DNA of 21,245 bases, taken from Patescibacteria group bacterium. Lineage in GTDB: Bacteria; Patescibacteriota; Minisyncoccia; Phycocordibacterales; Phycocordibacteraceae. The stretch spans positions 1 through 21,245 of the forward strand of contig SCVI01000001.1 of the NCBI GenBank assembly GCA_004296925.1. The letters run 5' to 3'. Below, piece after piece: positions 1-7,153 of this stretch; position 1 is the stretch's first letter, and every line of letters starts with the position of its first letter. Both the position numbers and the translations under genes were made by a program. Under the pieces are notes generated by a model. It was not told where the DNA came from. It saw nothing but the letters and a program-made list of their open reading frames with translations, and ran no database searches.

Positions 1-1713
1 CATTTTTTCAACAGCATGTTTTGTGCCATGCCACCCAAGTCCAATAAATACGGTGAATGGTGGATAATTATATCGTTCGCGCTCGGTAATTTCATCCCTA
101 TAAAAATCATTTGGATTCCCCGAAGAAAATGATTGAATGGCCGCATTCTCAATCTCTCTTGTTTCAAGAATGAATTTTAGTTCCGCTCTCTCTCGAAGAT
201 AAAACAGTAACGATAATGCTTGTTCATGCGCACGCCATGCAGAGAGGGATAATAAGCTATCAAGAGAGGCAACGACCACTAATTCGACAGGTTCTTTAAG
301 ATAGGGAAGCATGCGTTCAGTACCAACTAAAATTGCTCCCGGTGTGTTATAAAACTGGTCGCGGAGTTTACTTGCAACAAGATGCGTGGGAGTAGTGTCT
401 TTTGTAAATACAAGTACCGATTGTTCAGGAAATGCTTTTTTCAATTCGTCTGCGACCCTGTCGACCCCAATACCGAGTGTCACTAAATCCCAACTACCAC
501 ACAATTTGCACGAAGTTTCAGCGGGGAGAATGGCGCCAGAACGATGCGACATGAATACATTTCCTGACCCCGACTTATGGAGTGTCATGGGGGCACCCAT
601 CGGGTCAGTAACAGGAGTTCCGCAGTCGTTACATACTGTCAGAGGCGAAATACCGCGACGAATAGCAAACACCACCACGCGTCCACCTTTAGCAACCTCG
701 TCTTTTATTTCATGTTTTGTGTCTTCTGTAAGCGTAGTAAAAATACGTTTCGTACCTTTTGTATTATCTTTCTTACGCGTATCAATGATAGCTATTTTCG
801 CCGAACTACTCGTTCGACTTTGCGGTCGGGCAAGTTCATCCATTTCATGTGCGTCAACACGATATTTTGTTTCAACGCGCACAGGAAAGTCAGCGAGAAT
901 TAATCGCGCACCGCTTTTTCTTGCGAGGAATTCTGCGGCACGTCGGACATCGAGATGGGGACGTTGCACTCCTTTATAGGTGCGCGCGCTTTCACGTTCG
1001 ACAATAACAGTATCAATACCGCGGCGCGGTACAGAAAGTGCAAACGCTGTCCCAATAATGAGAAGAGGTTCTTTTTCTGTGACCGCTTTGTTCCATCCCA
1101 AAATAAGGCGCTTTTTTGGAACGTTACTTGTCATAAGAATGGTTCGTCCTTCAATACCACGACCAAGTTCTGATTCCAGAGCCTCAGCTTCAGCAATTGT
1201 AGGTGTGATAAGCAACACAGAGGAAGATCGTGCAAATGCTTCGCGTACAAGATTTCTATATGTTCGTAAACGTTCAAGATATTCAGCCTGCAATATTAAA
1301 AGATCTGCGCGAACAGGTATGTCTGTATCTGATTTTATTTTTTCGTTTTCTACGGTAACAGGTTCAAGTCTATTTGAAGATTCAAGAATTACTGTGGAGG
1401 TAAGTGTAGAGAATATGGCGCTTTCGCTTACACCGTGCCATAGAGCTATTTCTTTAGAGGCTTCAATAAATATGTCTGTAAATACGCGCTTTGGACGTGC
1501 AGTAGGAGGTATTTTTTTTAGTGCAAAGTCTGCACTCCTGATCGTTGATTTTTCACTACGTGCATCTTCACTCTCAACGATAAGTGCTGGTGTCTGTTTA
1601 TTACGAATAGTGACATTTACCACTGATCCTTCGGGCATTGGATCCCTAGAGAAGAAGGTGAGTCTGTCTTTAAACATCCCGCGGGCTATCGGCATCACAC
1701 GAACAACAAACAT
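1..1713 (-). CDS. priA: PriA-like primosomal protein N', helicase motifs degenerate; 3' end beyond window
   Basis: The reverse strand is open from an ATG at 1713 to the left edge (571 codons, no stop), so the C-terminus is missing. The protein follows the PriA plan. It has an N-terminal 3'-DNA-binding-like region (1-90), a helicase-like region with the family's 'IGTAFAL' segment (220-226), a CxxC pair (C361, C364) and a second one (C402, C405) followed by GS, and the late 'ITERERYNYPPF' segment (541-553), which matches the family's 'ERR...PPF' region. PriA recognises stalled forks and reloads the replisome. Here the Walker A position (about 138-150) reads LLILQAEYLERLR with no GxGKT. The DEEH-box position reads ERES (239-242), and the QVAGRAGR-type motif VI is absent near 500-513. 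Cysteines 3-6 of the usual eight are also absent. I infer a structural, non-helicase loader or scaffold. The start is supported by a -10 box six bases upstream. Family assignment is fairly sure; activity is not. Confidence 0.82.
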   Translation of the reverse strand, partial: MFVVRVMPIARGMFKDRLTFFSRDPMPEGSVVNVTIRNKQTPALIVESEDARSEKSTIRSADFALKKIPPTARPKRVFTDIFIEASKEIALWHGVSESAIFSTLTSTVILESSNRLEPVTVENEKIKSDTDIPVRADLLILQAEYLERLRTYRNLVREAFARSSSVLLITPTIAEAEALESELGRGIEGRTILMTSNVPKKRLILGWNKAVTEKEPLLIIGTAFALSVPRRGIDTVIVERESARTYKGVQRPHLDVRRAAEFLARKSGARLILADFPVRVETKYRVDAHEMDELARPQSRTSSSAKIAIIDTRKKDNTKGTKRIFTTLTEDTKHEIKDEVAKGGRVVVFAIRRGISPLTVCNDCGTPVTDPMGAPMTLHKSGSGNVFMSHRSGAILPAETSCKLCGSWDLVTLGIGVDRVADELKKAFPEQSVLVFTKDTTPTHLVASKLRDQFYNTPGAILVGTERMLPYLKEPVELVVVASLDSLLSLSAWRAHEQALSLLFYLRERAELKFILETREIENAAIQSFSSGNPNDFYRDEITERERYNYPPFTVFIGLGWHGTKHAVEKM

Positions 1714-1719
1714 ATCCCT

Positions 1720-1725
1720 AGTGTA
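1720..1725 (-). promoter_or_regulatory. -10 box of priA, leaderless type
   Basis: On the minus strand TACACT lies six bases before the priA ATG, the usual distance from a -10 box to +1, so transcription would start at or next to the start codon. There is no clear -35. The region where one would lie overlaps the -10 box of divergent murA (1745-1750), so the two promoters may interfere with each other. Confidence 0.5.
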
Positions 1726-1744
1726 TAAGGATTGAGCTCTGCGG

Positions 1745-1750
1745 TATAGT
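1745..1750 (+). promoter_or_regulatory. -10 box of murA, leaderless type
   Basis: TATAGT ends seven bases before the murA ATG, implying a leaderless message. No Shine-Dalgarno sequence fits in the gap. A consensus -35 is not apparent. The divergent priA promoter lies within the same 44-bp intergenic segment. Confidence 0.5.
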
Positions 1751-1757
1751 ACTACTC

Positions 1758-3029
1758 ATGAAAGATAATACATTCACAATTGTCGGCCTCTCAGGCAAGA
1801 AGTTACTCAAAGGTTCAATTCCTGTATTTGGAGCAAAAAACAACGTGTTAAAGGTCATGGCTGCCGCAGCATTAATTGAAGGCGAGTCAACGTTTACCAA
1901 TGTTCCAGATATTGCTGACGTAGTTGCAATGGGGAAATTACTTGAAGATTTGGGAGGGTATGTAAAAAGAGATGAACACACACTCAGAGTTAACGCAAAA
2001 GATATAACAGGAACAGTGTTGAATAGCGCTCTCGCAAAATCTATGAGGGCCTCCATTGTTTTACTCGGACCACTTTTGGCACGTTTTGGTTCTGTTACAT
2101 TTCCGCACCCAGGAGGCGATGTCATAGGTGAGAGACCAATTGATCTATTTATTTCTGGATTTCAAAAGCTTGGTGCAGAGTTTAGTGAATCTGGAGATTC
2201 GTACACACTTAAAGCTCCGCAAGGACTTTCCGGAGGTGAGATATTTTTCCGTATTGTTTCAGTGACCGCTACTGAAACGTTTATGATGGCAGGTACAAAA
2301 GCGAACGCACCGCTTACGCTGAAAAATTGTGCAATGGAGCCCGAGGTCGTTGCACTCGCGGAATATCTTATTTCTTGTGGTGCAAAGATTGAAGGTGTTG
2401 GCTCTAGCACACTCGTGATCTATCCATCAGTGTTGACGCCTCCTGCCGCCCCATTTGCGATAGTTCCTGATCGTATAGAAGCAGCGACATTCTTAGCACT
2501 CGGTGCTATTGCCGGTGAAAGCATCACTGTCACCGGAGTTGTACCTGCTCATATGGATGCTCTTTTGGACGCGCTCCGCTCAACTGGCGCATCGGTGACA
2601 GTTGATGGGGATACGGTAACGATAAGTGCACCAGAAGTAATTCAACCAATTAAATTGCGAACGCACGAGTACCCTGGATTTCCAACAGACGCTCAGGCAC
2701 CGATGATGGTTGTTTTAACACAAGCAGAAGGTGAGAGTACAGTAGTAGAAACTATTTTTAACGGAAGACTAAACTACACGACCGAGTTAGTGGGGATGGG
2801 TGCAAAAATTTCAGTGGTGAATCCACATCGTGCAACCATAAAAGGAAAGACACCTCTTAAAGCGCGCGACATTGACGGACCCGACATTCGCGCGGGACTT
2901 TCATTTATTCTCGCTGCTGCCATTGCAGATGGCACATCGCACATCGGTAATGCACATCTGGTTGATAGGGGATACGAAGCTATTGAAAAACGCCTTGCAA
3001 GTGTAGGGCTACAAATTACACGCTCTTAA
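1758..3029 (+). CDS. murA: UDP-N-acetylglucosamine 1-carboxyvinyltransferase (MurA), Asp-type active site
   Basis: MurA transfers enolpyruvate from PEP to UDP-GlcNAc, the first committed step of peptidoglycan synthesis, in the cytoplasm. At 423 aa the length is normal for the family. The substrate-binding Lys-Asn pair is K27-N28 (GAKNNV), equivalent to E. coli K22-N23. The general-base Asp is D311 in FPTDAQ, equivalent to E. coli D305. The mobile active-site loop reads GGDVIGERP with D121 where E. coli has C115; the GAT codon is at 2118-2120. Cys-to-Asp at this position is the known basis of intrinsic fosfomycin resistance in Mycobacterium and Chlamydia MurA, so insensitivity is expected here. 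The gene is transcribed alone, diverging from priA and ending eight bases before a convergent gene. Assignment is very sure. Confidence 0.97.
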   Translation: MKDNTFTIVGLSGKKLLKGSIPVFGAKNNVLKVMAAAALIEGESTFTNVPDIADVVAMGKLLEDLGGYVKRDEHTLRVNAKDITGTVLNSALAKSMRASIVLLGPLLARFGSVTFPHPGGDVIGERPIDLFISGFQKLGAEFSESGDSYTLKAPQGLSGGEIFFRIVSVTATETFMMAGTKANAPLTLKNCAMEPEVVALAEYLISCGAKIEGVGSSTLVIYPSVLTPPAAPFAIVPDRIEAATFLALGAIAGESITVTGVVPAHMDALLDALRSTGASVTVDGDTVTISAPEVIQPIKLRTHEYPGFPTDAQAPMMVVLTQAEGESTVVETIFNGRLNYTTELVGMGAKISVVNPHRATIKGKTPLKARDIDGPDIRAGLSFILAAAIADGTSHIGNAHLVDRGYEAIEKRLASVGLQITRS

Positions 3030-3037
3030 GTTGTTAT

Positions 3038-3511
3038 TTAGACGCGTCTATTTAATTTTTTAATAACAAATCTAAACATTAACCCACTAAGACAGATAAG
3101 TGACAATCCTCCTAAAAAATGCACACCGGCAATACTACTTACAGTGCCGAAAATTGTTCCGAGTAAACTCGGCAGTCCTTGAGATGCGACAAATGTTGAG
3201 AGGCCGGCAACTATTCCTGCACTCCCCTGAATAAGAAATTGAATACCTTGGAATCCTAATATTGCTCCTACTGCCCCTACTGTAGTATTGATTGCGGTAT
3301 CAGAAACGGTTTTTTTAAAGTTTTTTTCTGTGTTATCAAAAGAACTTGTGTAATCAGAATATTTTTCTAACCTCTCTCTGTTCTCTTGACTATTTCTATA
3401 AGAATTTCGCGGTTCATATATCCGGTCGACTGCAAAATTTTCCGCCATTTTTCGTGGCACGAACGATTCTCTTCTTTTCTCACCAAATTTCTTAAGTCCT
3501 TCGTAACTCAT
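3038..3511 (-). CDS. Hypothetical membrane protein, 157 aa
   Basis: I do not recognise this protein. Residues 1-75 are charged and polar, rich in Arg, Glu, Asn and Ser, and likely cytosolic or disordered. Residues about 76-150 are hydrophobic and Gly/Ser/Ala-rich. They probably form two or three membrane segments (roughly 78-96, 98-125 and 130-150), ending in a basic KKLNRR tail that suggests a cytoplasmic C-terminus. It lies alone between the ends of murA and the start of mreB, on the opposite strand from both, so nothing ties it to a pathway. Its Gly-rich paired hydrophobic stretches recall small pore-forming or holin-like proteins, but no motif supports that. Reality as a gene is likely, from its length, compact placement and lack of a competing frame. 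Function is unknown. Confidence 0.7.
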   Translation of the reverse strand: MSYEGLKKFGEKRRESFVPRKMAENFAVDRIYEPRNSYRNSQENRERLEKYSDYTSSFDNTEKNFKKTVSDTAINTTVGAVGAILGFQGIQFLIQGSAGIVAGLSTFVASQGLPSLLGTIFGTVSSIAGVHFLGGLSLICLSGLMFRFVIKKLNRRV

Positions 3512-3552
3512 TATGAATGTATTGTTAGCGGGGTTTTATCTCATTTGAAGAT

Positions 3553-3558
3553 AGTATA
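3553..3558 (-). promoter_or_regulatory. Possible -10 box for the 157-aa membrane protein
   Basis: TATACT on the minus strand lies about 41 bases before the start codon at 3511. If used, it leaves an mRNA leader of roughly 35 nt, unlike the leaderless pattern elsewhere in the window. A weaker box nearer the start cannot be excluded. The rest of 3512-3644 is AT-rich and shows no other gene. Confidence 0.3.
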
Positions 3559-3644
3559 CTTTTTTTATTGTGCATCTATAATATAAATTTGTCAAATATT
3601 ATATATAGCATCTTTATAATATGAATACATTTGTGTGTAATATT

Positions 3645-3673
3645 TTGCTCCTCTCAGTATCGCGAGGTACACT
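3645..3673 (+). promoter_or_regulatory. Promoter of mreB paralogue 1 - holB
   Basis: TTGCTC (3645-3650) and TACACT (3668-3673) are separated by exactly 17 bp. The -10 box ends nine bases before the mreB ATG at 3683, leaving at most a two- or three-base leader and no room for a Shine-Dalgarno sequence. Confidence 0.55.
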
Positions 3674-3682
3674 AGGAATCGC

Positions 3683-4699
3683 ATGTCATTTTTAGCTCCA
3701 CGATTAGGTATTGATCTTGGCACCACGACTACGTTGGTGTTTGTACCTAAATACGGTGTTGTTTTGAATGAACCTTCCGTTGTAGCGGTTTCGGCACACG
3801 ACAGAAAGATTCTCGCAATAGGCGCAGACGCAAAAGATATGATCGGGAAAACTCCTGAATCAATTATTGCCTACAGGCCAATGAAGGATGGGGTGATAGC
3901 AGACTATCGCGTTACGGAGGCAATGCTTCGCTATTACATAAAAAAATCTCTTGGTCCGTGGAATCTTTTCAAACCTGACGTCATCGTTTCTGTTCCAGCT
4001 GGTGTTACTTCAACTGAAAGGAGAGCAGTCGTTGAAGCAGCATTGAAAGCAGGAGCTCGTAATGCATATGTTATTAAGGAACCCATTCTCGCAGCAATTG
4101 GCGCAGGTATTCCTATTCACGAGCCACGTGGCCACATGATTGCGGACATTGGTGGAGGAACTATAGATGTTGCAGTAATTTCTCTCGGTGGGATCGTGGC
4201 GTCTACTTCTGTGAAGTGTGCTGGAAATAGATTAGATCAAGCTATTGCTGATTACATTAAGAAAACGTACAACCTAGCAATCGGTGATAAAACCGCTGAG
4301 GAAATTAAGATTACCGTCGGCTCTGCGGTACCTGTCGAAGAAGAATTGTCTATGGCTATCAAAGGTCGCGATCTACTGTCAGGACTTCCACGAACCACTA
4401 CCGTATCAACAAACGAAATTGTACGAGCGCTTTCAAAAGAACTTCGTGAAATGATTAAAGCGGTTCGAACGGTTCTCCAAGACACACCTCCAGAGTTGGC
4501 CGCAGACATTATTGATAAGGGAATTATCATGACCGGAGGAACGTCACAACTACGACATCTTCCGGAATTAGTGTTTCGAAGAACTGGTGTTCCAGCAATG
4601 CTTGCAGACGAAGCAGCGTTTTGTGTTGCAAAGGGAACTGGTATTGCGCTCGACCACCTTGAAACATACAAAAAAACGATGACAACCAAACGAAGATAA
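3683..4699 (+). CDS. mreB: MreB/Mbl-like actin, paralogue 1
   Basis: This is a bacterial actin homologue of 338 aa, the normal length. The phosphate-1 motif is DLGTTTT (11-17), phosphate-2 is DIGGGT (155-160), and an adenosine-type motif MTGGTSQL lies near 288. MreB forms membrane-bound ATP-driven filaments that orient side-wall synthesis. Two points set it apart from the second copy at 9564. It has no N-terminal amphipathic membrane-binding stretch, since the actin fold begins almost at once (MSFLAPRLGID). Its connector motif reads IKEP (131-134) where canonical MreB has IEEP. The glutamate next to the proline is kept, so ATP hydrolysis may survive. It is followed after one base by holB, not by mreC/mreD. 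It could be an Mbl/MreBH-like regulator or a filament partner of the other MreB; the sequence does not say which. Confidence 0.9.
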   Translation: MSFLAPRLGIDLGTTTTLVFVPKYGVVLNEPSVVAVSAHDRKILAIGADAKDMIGKTPESIIAYRPMKDGVIADYRVTEAMLRYYIKKSLGPWNLFKPDVIVSVPAGVTSTERRAVVEAALKAGARNAYVIKEPILAAIGAGIPIHEPRGHMIADIGGGTIDVAVISLGGIVASTSVKCAGNRLDQAIADYIKKTYNLAIGDKTAEEIKITVGSAVPVEEELSMAIKGRDLLSGLPRTTTVSTNEIVRALSKELREMIKAVRTVLQDTPPELAADIIDKGIIMTGGTSQLRHLPELVFRRTGVPAMLADEAAFCVAKGTGIALDHLETYKKTMTTKRR

Positions 4700-4700
4700 T

Positions 4701-5390
4701 ATGAAATTAACCGAACTTTCGCGCGTCAAAAATTTACATCACGCCTATCTCGTTGTGGGGAATGCAAATAAAGGGGTACCGGAGGTATTAGCAATGCTTG
4801 AAACAAGAGGTATTGAAACAAAAGGAAACGCCGACATACTCAATACTTCTTTTGTGGAATTTGGCGTAGATGATGCGCGTTTACTTTCACGTTTCGCATC
4901 GCTACGTGCGGTTGGTGATGGAAAGATGATTATTGTTTCATGGAGTCGCGCAACGACGGAAGCGCAAAACGCACTTCTCAAAGTTGTAGAAGAAGCTCCC
5001 GGGCAAACAGTATTTTTCTTTTCGGTAGATACATCAGGATCAGCCCTTGAAACGCTTCGTTCTCGAACAATAGAAGTAGAAGTGTCTGATGAAAACACGC
5101 ATACTGAAGATAGTGAATCGGTAATCACTGCACGTTCATTTTTGAGTGCTTCTTTTGAGGAGCGCATGAAAACAGTTGAATCTTTTGCAACAAAAGCGAG
5201 TAAAACACAAGACAGAGGGCCGGTGCGCGATTTTGTTACAGCGCTATTGCAGCTCGTTCATTCGGAAGGCGCTTCACCGGCAACTCTAAGAGACGTATTA
5301 GATGCTGAGCGATATATGAAAGTACAAGGTTCGTCTATCAAAACCGTACTTGGCCATCTTGCGGTTACGTTACCGCGCGCACGTTCTTAG
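4701..5390 (+). CDS. holB: Reduced DNA polymerase III delta'-like subunit
   Basis: Delta' is the stator of the clamp loader that opens the sliding clamp. The diagnostic stretch is AEAQNALLK-like 'TEAQNALLKVVEEAP' (about 88-102) followed by 'TVFFFSV' and 'LRSRTIEVEV'. That order matches the AAA+ sensor region of delta', where bacteria usually have 'SRC'. The protein is 229 aa, well short of the usual ~330. The start 'HAYLVVGNANKGVPEVL' aligns with the P-loop region of delta' but has no GxxGxGK[ST], and no zinc-binding cysteine cluster is present. Loss of ATP binding is normal for E. coli delta', but the lost C-terminal collar length is not. It begins one base after mreB paralogue 1, so the two are co-transcribed. 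Its stop codon overlaps the stop of convergent alr. Confidence 0.75.
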   Translation: MKLTELSRVKNLHHAYLVVGNANKGVPEVLAMLETRGIETKGNADILNTSFVEFGVDDARLLSRFASLRAVGDGKMIIVSWSRATTEAQNALLKVVEEAPGQTVFFFSVDTSGSALETLRSRTIEVEVSDENTHTEDSESVITARSFLSASFEERMKTVESFATKASKTQDRGPVRDFVTALLQLVHSEGASPATLRDVLDAERYMKVQGSSIKTVLGHLAVTLPRARS

Positions 5391-6535
5391 GGCACGTAGA
5401 TTCGTTTAATAAGAGGGTTTAGTCGCGTGAGAAGCTCATAGGCAGATGCGTGCATTGAGTGAGCAATATCTTCCGCAAAAAGTTCATCCTTACCATCTTT
5501 ACCGATAAGCGTAACCACGGAACCTATTGAAACATTACGTATCCCCGTTATCTCAATTGAAATCATATCCATTGAAACTCGTCCCAGTATCTTCGCCCGT
5601 TTTCCATTGACGAGAACATAGCCTTTTGATGAAAGTGCACGCGGAAATCCATGCCAATACCCAACAGGACATACTGCTACCACCCCATCTTGTTTGAGAT
5701 GCTCCGTTGAGTCATATCCGATACGGCTTCCTCGAGGAAGTTCTTTTATTTCAGATATGACAGTTTTCCAAGAAAGCACTGGCTTTAAATTAATAGTTTT
5801 TTTGAAATATTTTTTTGTGGCACTGTCTGGCCATATGCCATACATACCAATACCAATACGCACCATGTCAAAATGACTTTCTGGAAATACGATAGTGCCC
5901 CCTGTTGCTGCTGCATGAATAATAGGTTTGTATCCTAGTTCGTGAAATACGTCAATCCATCGTGCAAATTCTTTAAGTTGCATTCCCGTATATTGTATCG
6001 ATGAAGGATCTTTTGCTTGCGCAAAGTGCGTAAAAATTCCTTCAATAACAACTCGCTTTGCTTCTTTGTTCCATAACAAAAAATCACTAATCACTCCAAG
6101 GTCGCGCTCAGTAAATCCCTGGCGGTGAAGCCCCGTATCAATTTTTATGTGGATACGAAGCGGGGGAGTGAAGCGTTTCTTTTTTAATTCAATAAGTTGT
6201 GACTCACTTGAAACCGCGATGGCAATATTATTTTTTGAAGCTTCTTGAATTCTTTCGTGCAATGTATGTCCAAGAACAAGAAGAGGTGTTCGAATACCAT
6301 TTTTCCTCAAGGAAAGTCCTTCAACTATTGAATCTACTGCAAGAAAGTCTACGTCGAGTTTCTGTAGTGTTTTTGCAAAATCTATATGTGAATGGCCGTA
6401 TGCGTTTGATTTAACTACTCCCATGAGTTTTGTGTTCTTGTGAATGAGGGATCGAAATAACTTGTAGTTATGCTGTACTGCTTTAGTATCAATCTCAATC
6501 CAGGTGCGAAGTCCTTTAGGTTGTGTAGTCTTCAT
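5387..6535 (-). CDS. alr: Alanine racemase
   Basis: This PLP-dependent enzyme interconverts L- and D-alanine and supplies D-Ala for the peptidoglycan stem peptide. The PLP lysine is K42 in VVKSNAYGH, and the opposite-face catalytic tyrosine is Y274 in RIGYDSTEH, at the usual distance. The KIDTGLHRQGF segment (131-141) supplies the arginine that contacts the cofactor phenolate. The GRVSMDM segment of the C-terminal beta domain is also present. At 382 aa the length is normal. The ATG at 6535 has a TAGGAT -10 box 11 bases upstream. The gene diverges from frr across 56 bp. Its TAA shares bases with the holB TAG at 5387-5390, so the two converging transcripts must overlap. Assignment is very sure. 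Confidence 0.96.
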   Translation of the reverse strand: MKTTQPKGLRTWIEIDTKAVQHNYKLFRSLIHKNTKLMGVVKSNAYGHSHIDFAKTLQKLDVDFLAVDSIVEGLSLRKNGIRTPLLVLGHTLHERIQEASKNNIAIAVSSESQLIELKKKRFTPPLRIHIKIDTGLHRQGFTERDLGVISDFLLWNKEAKRVVIEGIFTHFAQAKDPSSIQYTGMQLKEFARWIDVFHELGYKPIIHAAATGGTIVFPESHFDMVRIGIGMYGIWPDSATKKYFKKTINLKPVLSWKTVISEIKELPRGSRIGYDSTEHLKQDGVVAVCPVGYWHGFPRALSSKGYVLVNGKRAKILGRVSMDMISIEITGIRNVSIGSVVTLIGKDGKDELFAEDIAHSMHASAYELLTRLNPLIKRIYVP

Positions 6536-6546
6536 GTGGCTTTGTC

Positions 6547-6552
6547 ATCCTA
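6547..6552 (-). promoter_or_regulatory. -10 box of alr
   Basis: TAGGAT on the minus strand ends 11 bases before the alr ATG, implying a leader of only a few bases. No convincing -35 was seen at 16-18 bp spacing. The opposing frr promoter lies about 27 bp away. Confidence 0.4.
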
Positions 6553-6575
6553 TCAGATGATAAAAGAAGAGTGTT

Positions 6576-6584
6576 TGATATACT
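6576..6584 (+). promoter_or_regulatory. Extended -10 promoter of frr
   Basis: TGATATACT combines an extended-10 TGn with TATACT (6579-6584). The box ends seven bases before the ATG at 6592, which predicts a leaderless message and favours that ATG over the in-frame GTG at 6571, which lies upstream of the box. Confidence 0.5.
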
Positions 6585-6591
6585 TATCTGT

Positions 6592-7128
6592 ATGTACGAT
6601 ATTGCACAATTCAAAAAACAGACTTCTGAGAAGGCGGCGTGGTTGAGTCTTGAGCTCCAAGGCATCAGGACGGGGCGCGCATCACCGGCACTTTTAGATG
6701 GAATTTCCATAGAAGTGTATGGTTCACGGATGAAAATTAATCAGGTAGCAAATATTACAGGTGAAGATGCGCGCACACTGTATGTGCTCCCGTGGGATAG
6801 AGAACATGTAAAACCAATCGAAAAAGCCATTACTTTAGCAGACTTAGGAGTATCGGTAGGATCAGACGAAAAAGGTGTACGTGTTTCATTTCCTGAACTT
6901 ACAGCTGAGAGAAGAGGTCAGTTGGTAAAATTAGTCCGCACAAAACTCGAAGAAGCACGTATTGGATTGCGTAGTGTTCGAGCAAAAGCAATTTCTGAAA
7001 TAGATAATTCTGAGGCAAGTGAGGATGCAATAAAACGTTTGAAAGCAGATGTACAGAAAGGAATGGACGAAATGAATAAGGAACTAGAGACAATCACTGA
7101 AAAGAAAGAGAAAGAGTTACTCAACTAA
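6592..7128 (+). CDS. frr: Ribosome recycling factor
   Basis: RRF works with EF-G to split the post-termination ribosome. The translation carries the family's 'RTGRASPALLD' near residue 25, the hinge and domain II beta region, then 'LTAERRGQLVKLV' and the long charged C-terminal helix ending in 'TEKKEKELLN'. From ATG 6592 it is 178 aa, close to the usual 185. A GTG at 6571 would add seven residues but lies upstream of the -10 box, so I reject it. rseP follows after 25 bp and may share the transcript, as frr and rseP neighbour each other in many bacteria. Confidence 0.96.
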   Translation: MYDIAQFKKQTSEKAAWLSLELQGIRTGRASPALLDGISIEVYGSRMKINQVANITGEDARTLYVLPWDREHVKPIEKAITLADLGVSVGSDEKGVRVSFPELTAERRGQLVKLVRTKLEEARIGLRSVRAKAISEIDNSEASEDAIKRLKADVQKGMDEMNKELETITEKKEKELLN

Positions 7129-7135
7129 TTATTTG

Positions 7136-7141
7136 CATAAT
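7136..7141 (+). promoter_or_regulatory. Possible -10 box of rseP
   Basis: CATAAT, preceded by TTTG that could act as an extended element, ends 12 bases before the rseP ATG at 7154. It may allow transcription separate from frr. The match is modest. Confidence 0.3.
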
Positions 7142-7153
7142 AAAACGTAGCGT

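Noticed and set aside
386..1735. Two adjoining plus-strand open frames (197 and 251 codons)
   Set aside because: They are antisense shadows of the priA-like gene. Their translations are Ser/Arg/Thr-rich with no family features, while the minus strand is open throughout with clear PriA landmarks.
3590..3644. AT-rich stretch as a replication origin
   Set aside because: It has no DnaA-box cluster, no dnaA or dnaN nearby, and is explained as a promoter-proximal spacer.
6571..6591. Upstream GTG start for frr
   Set aside because: It lies before the predicted -10 box (6579-6584), and the extra residues are not part of the RRF family.
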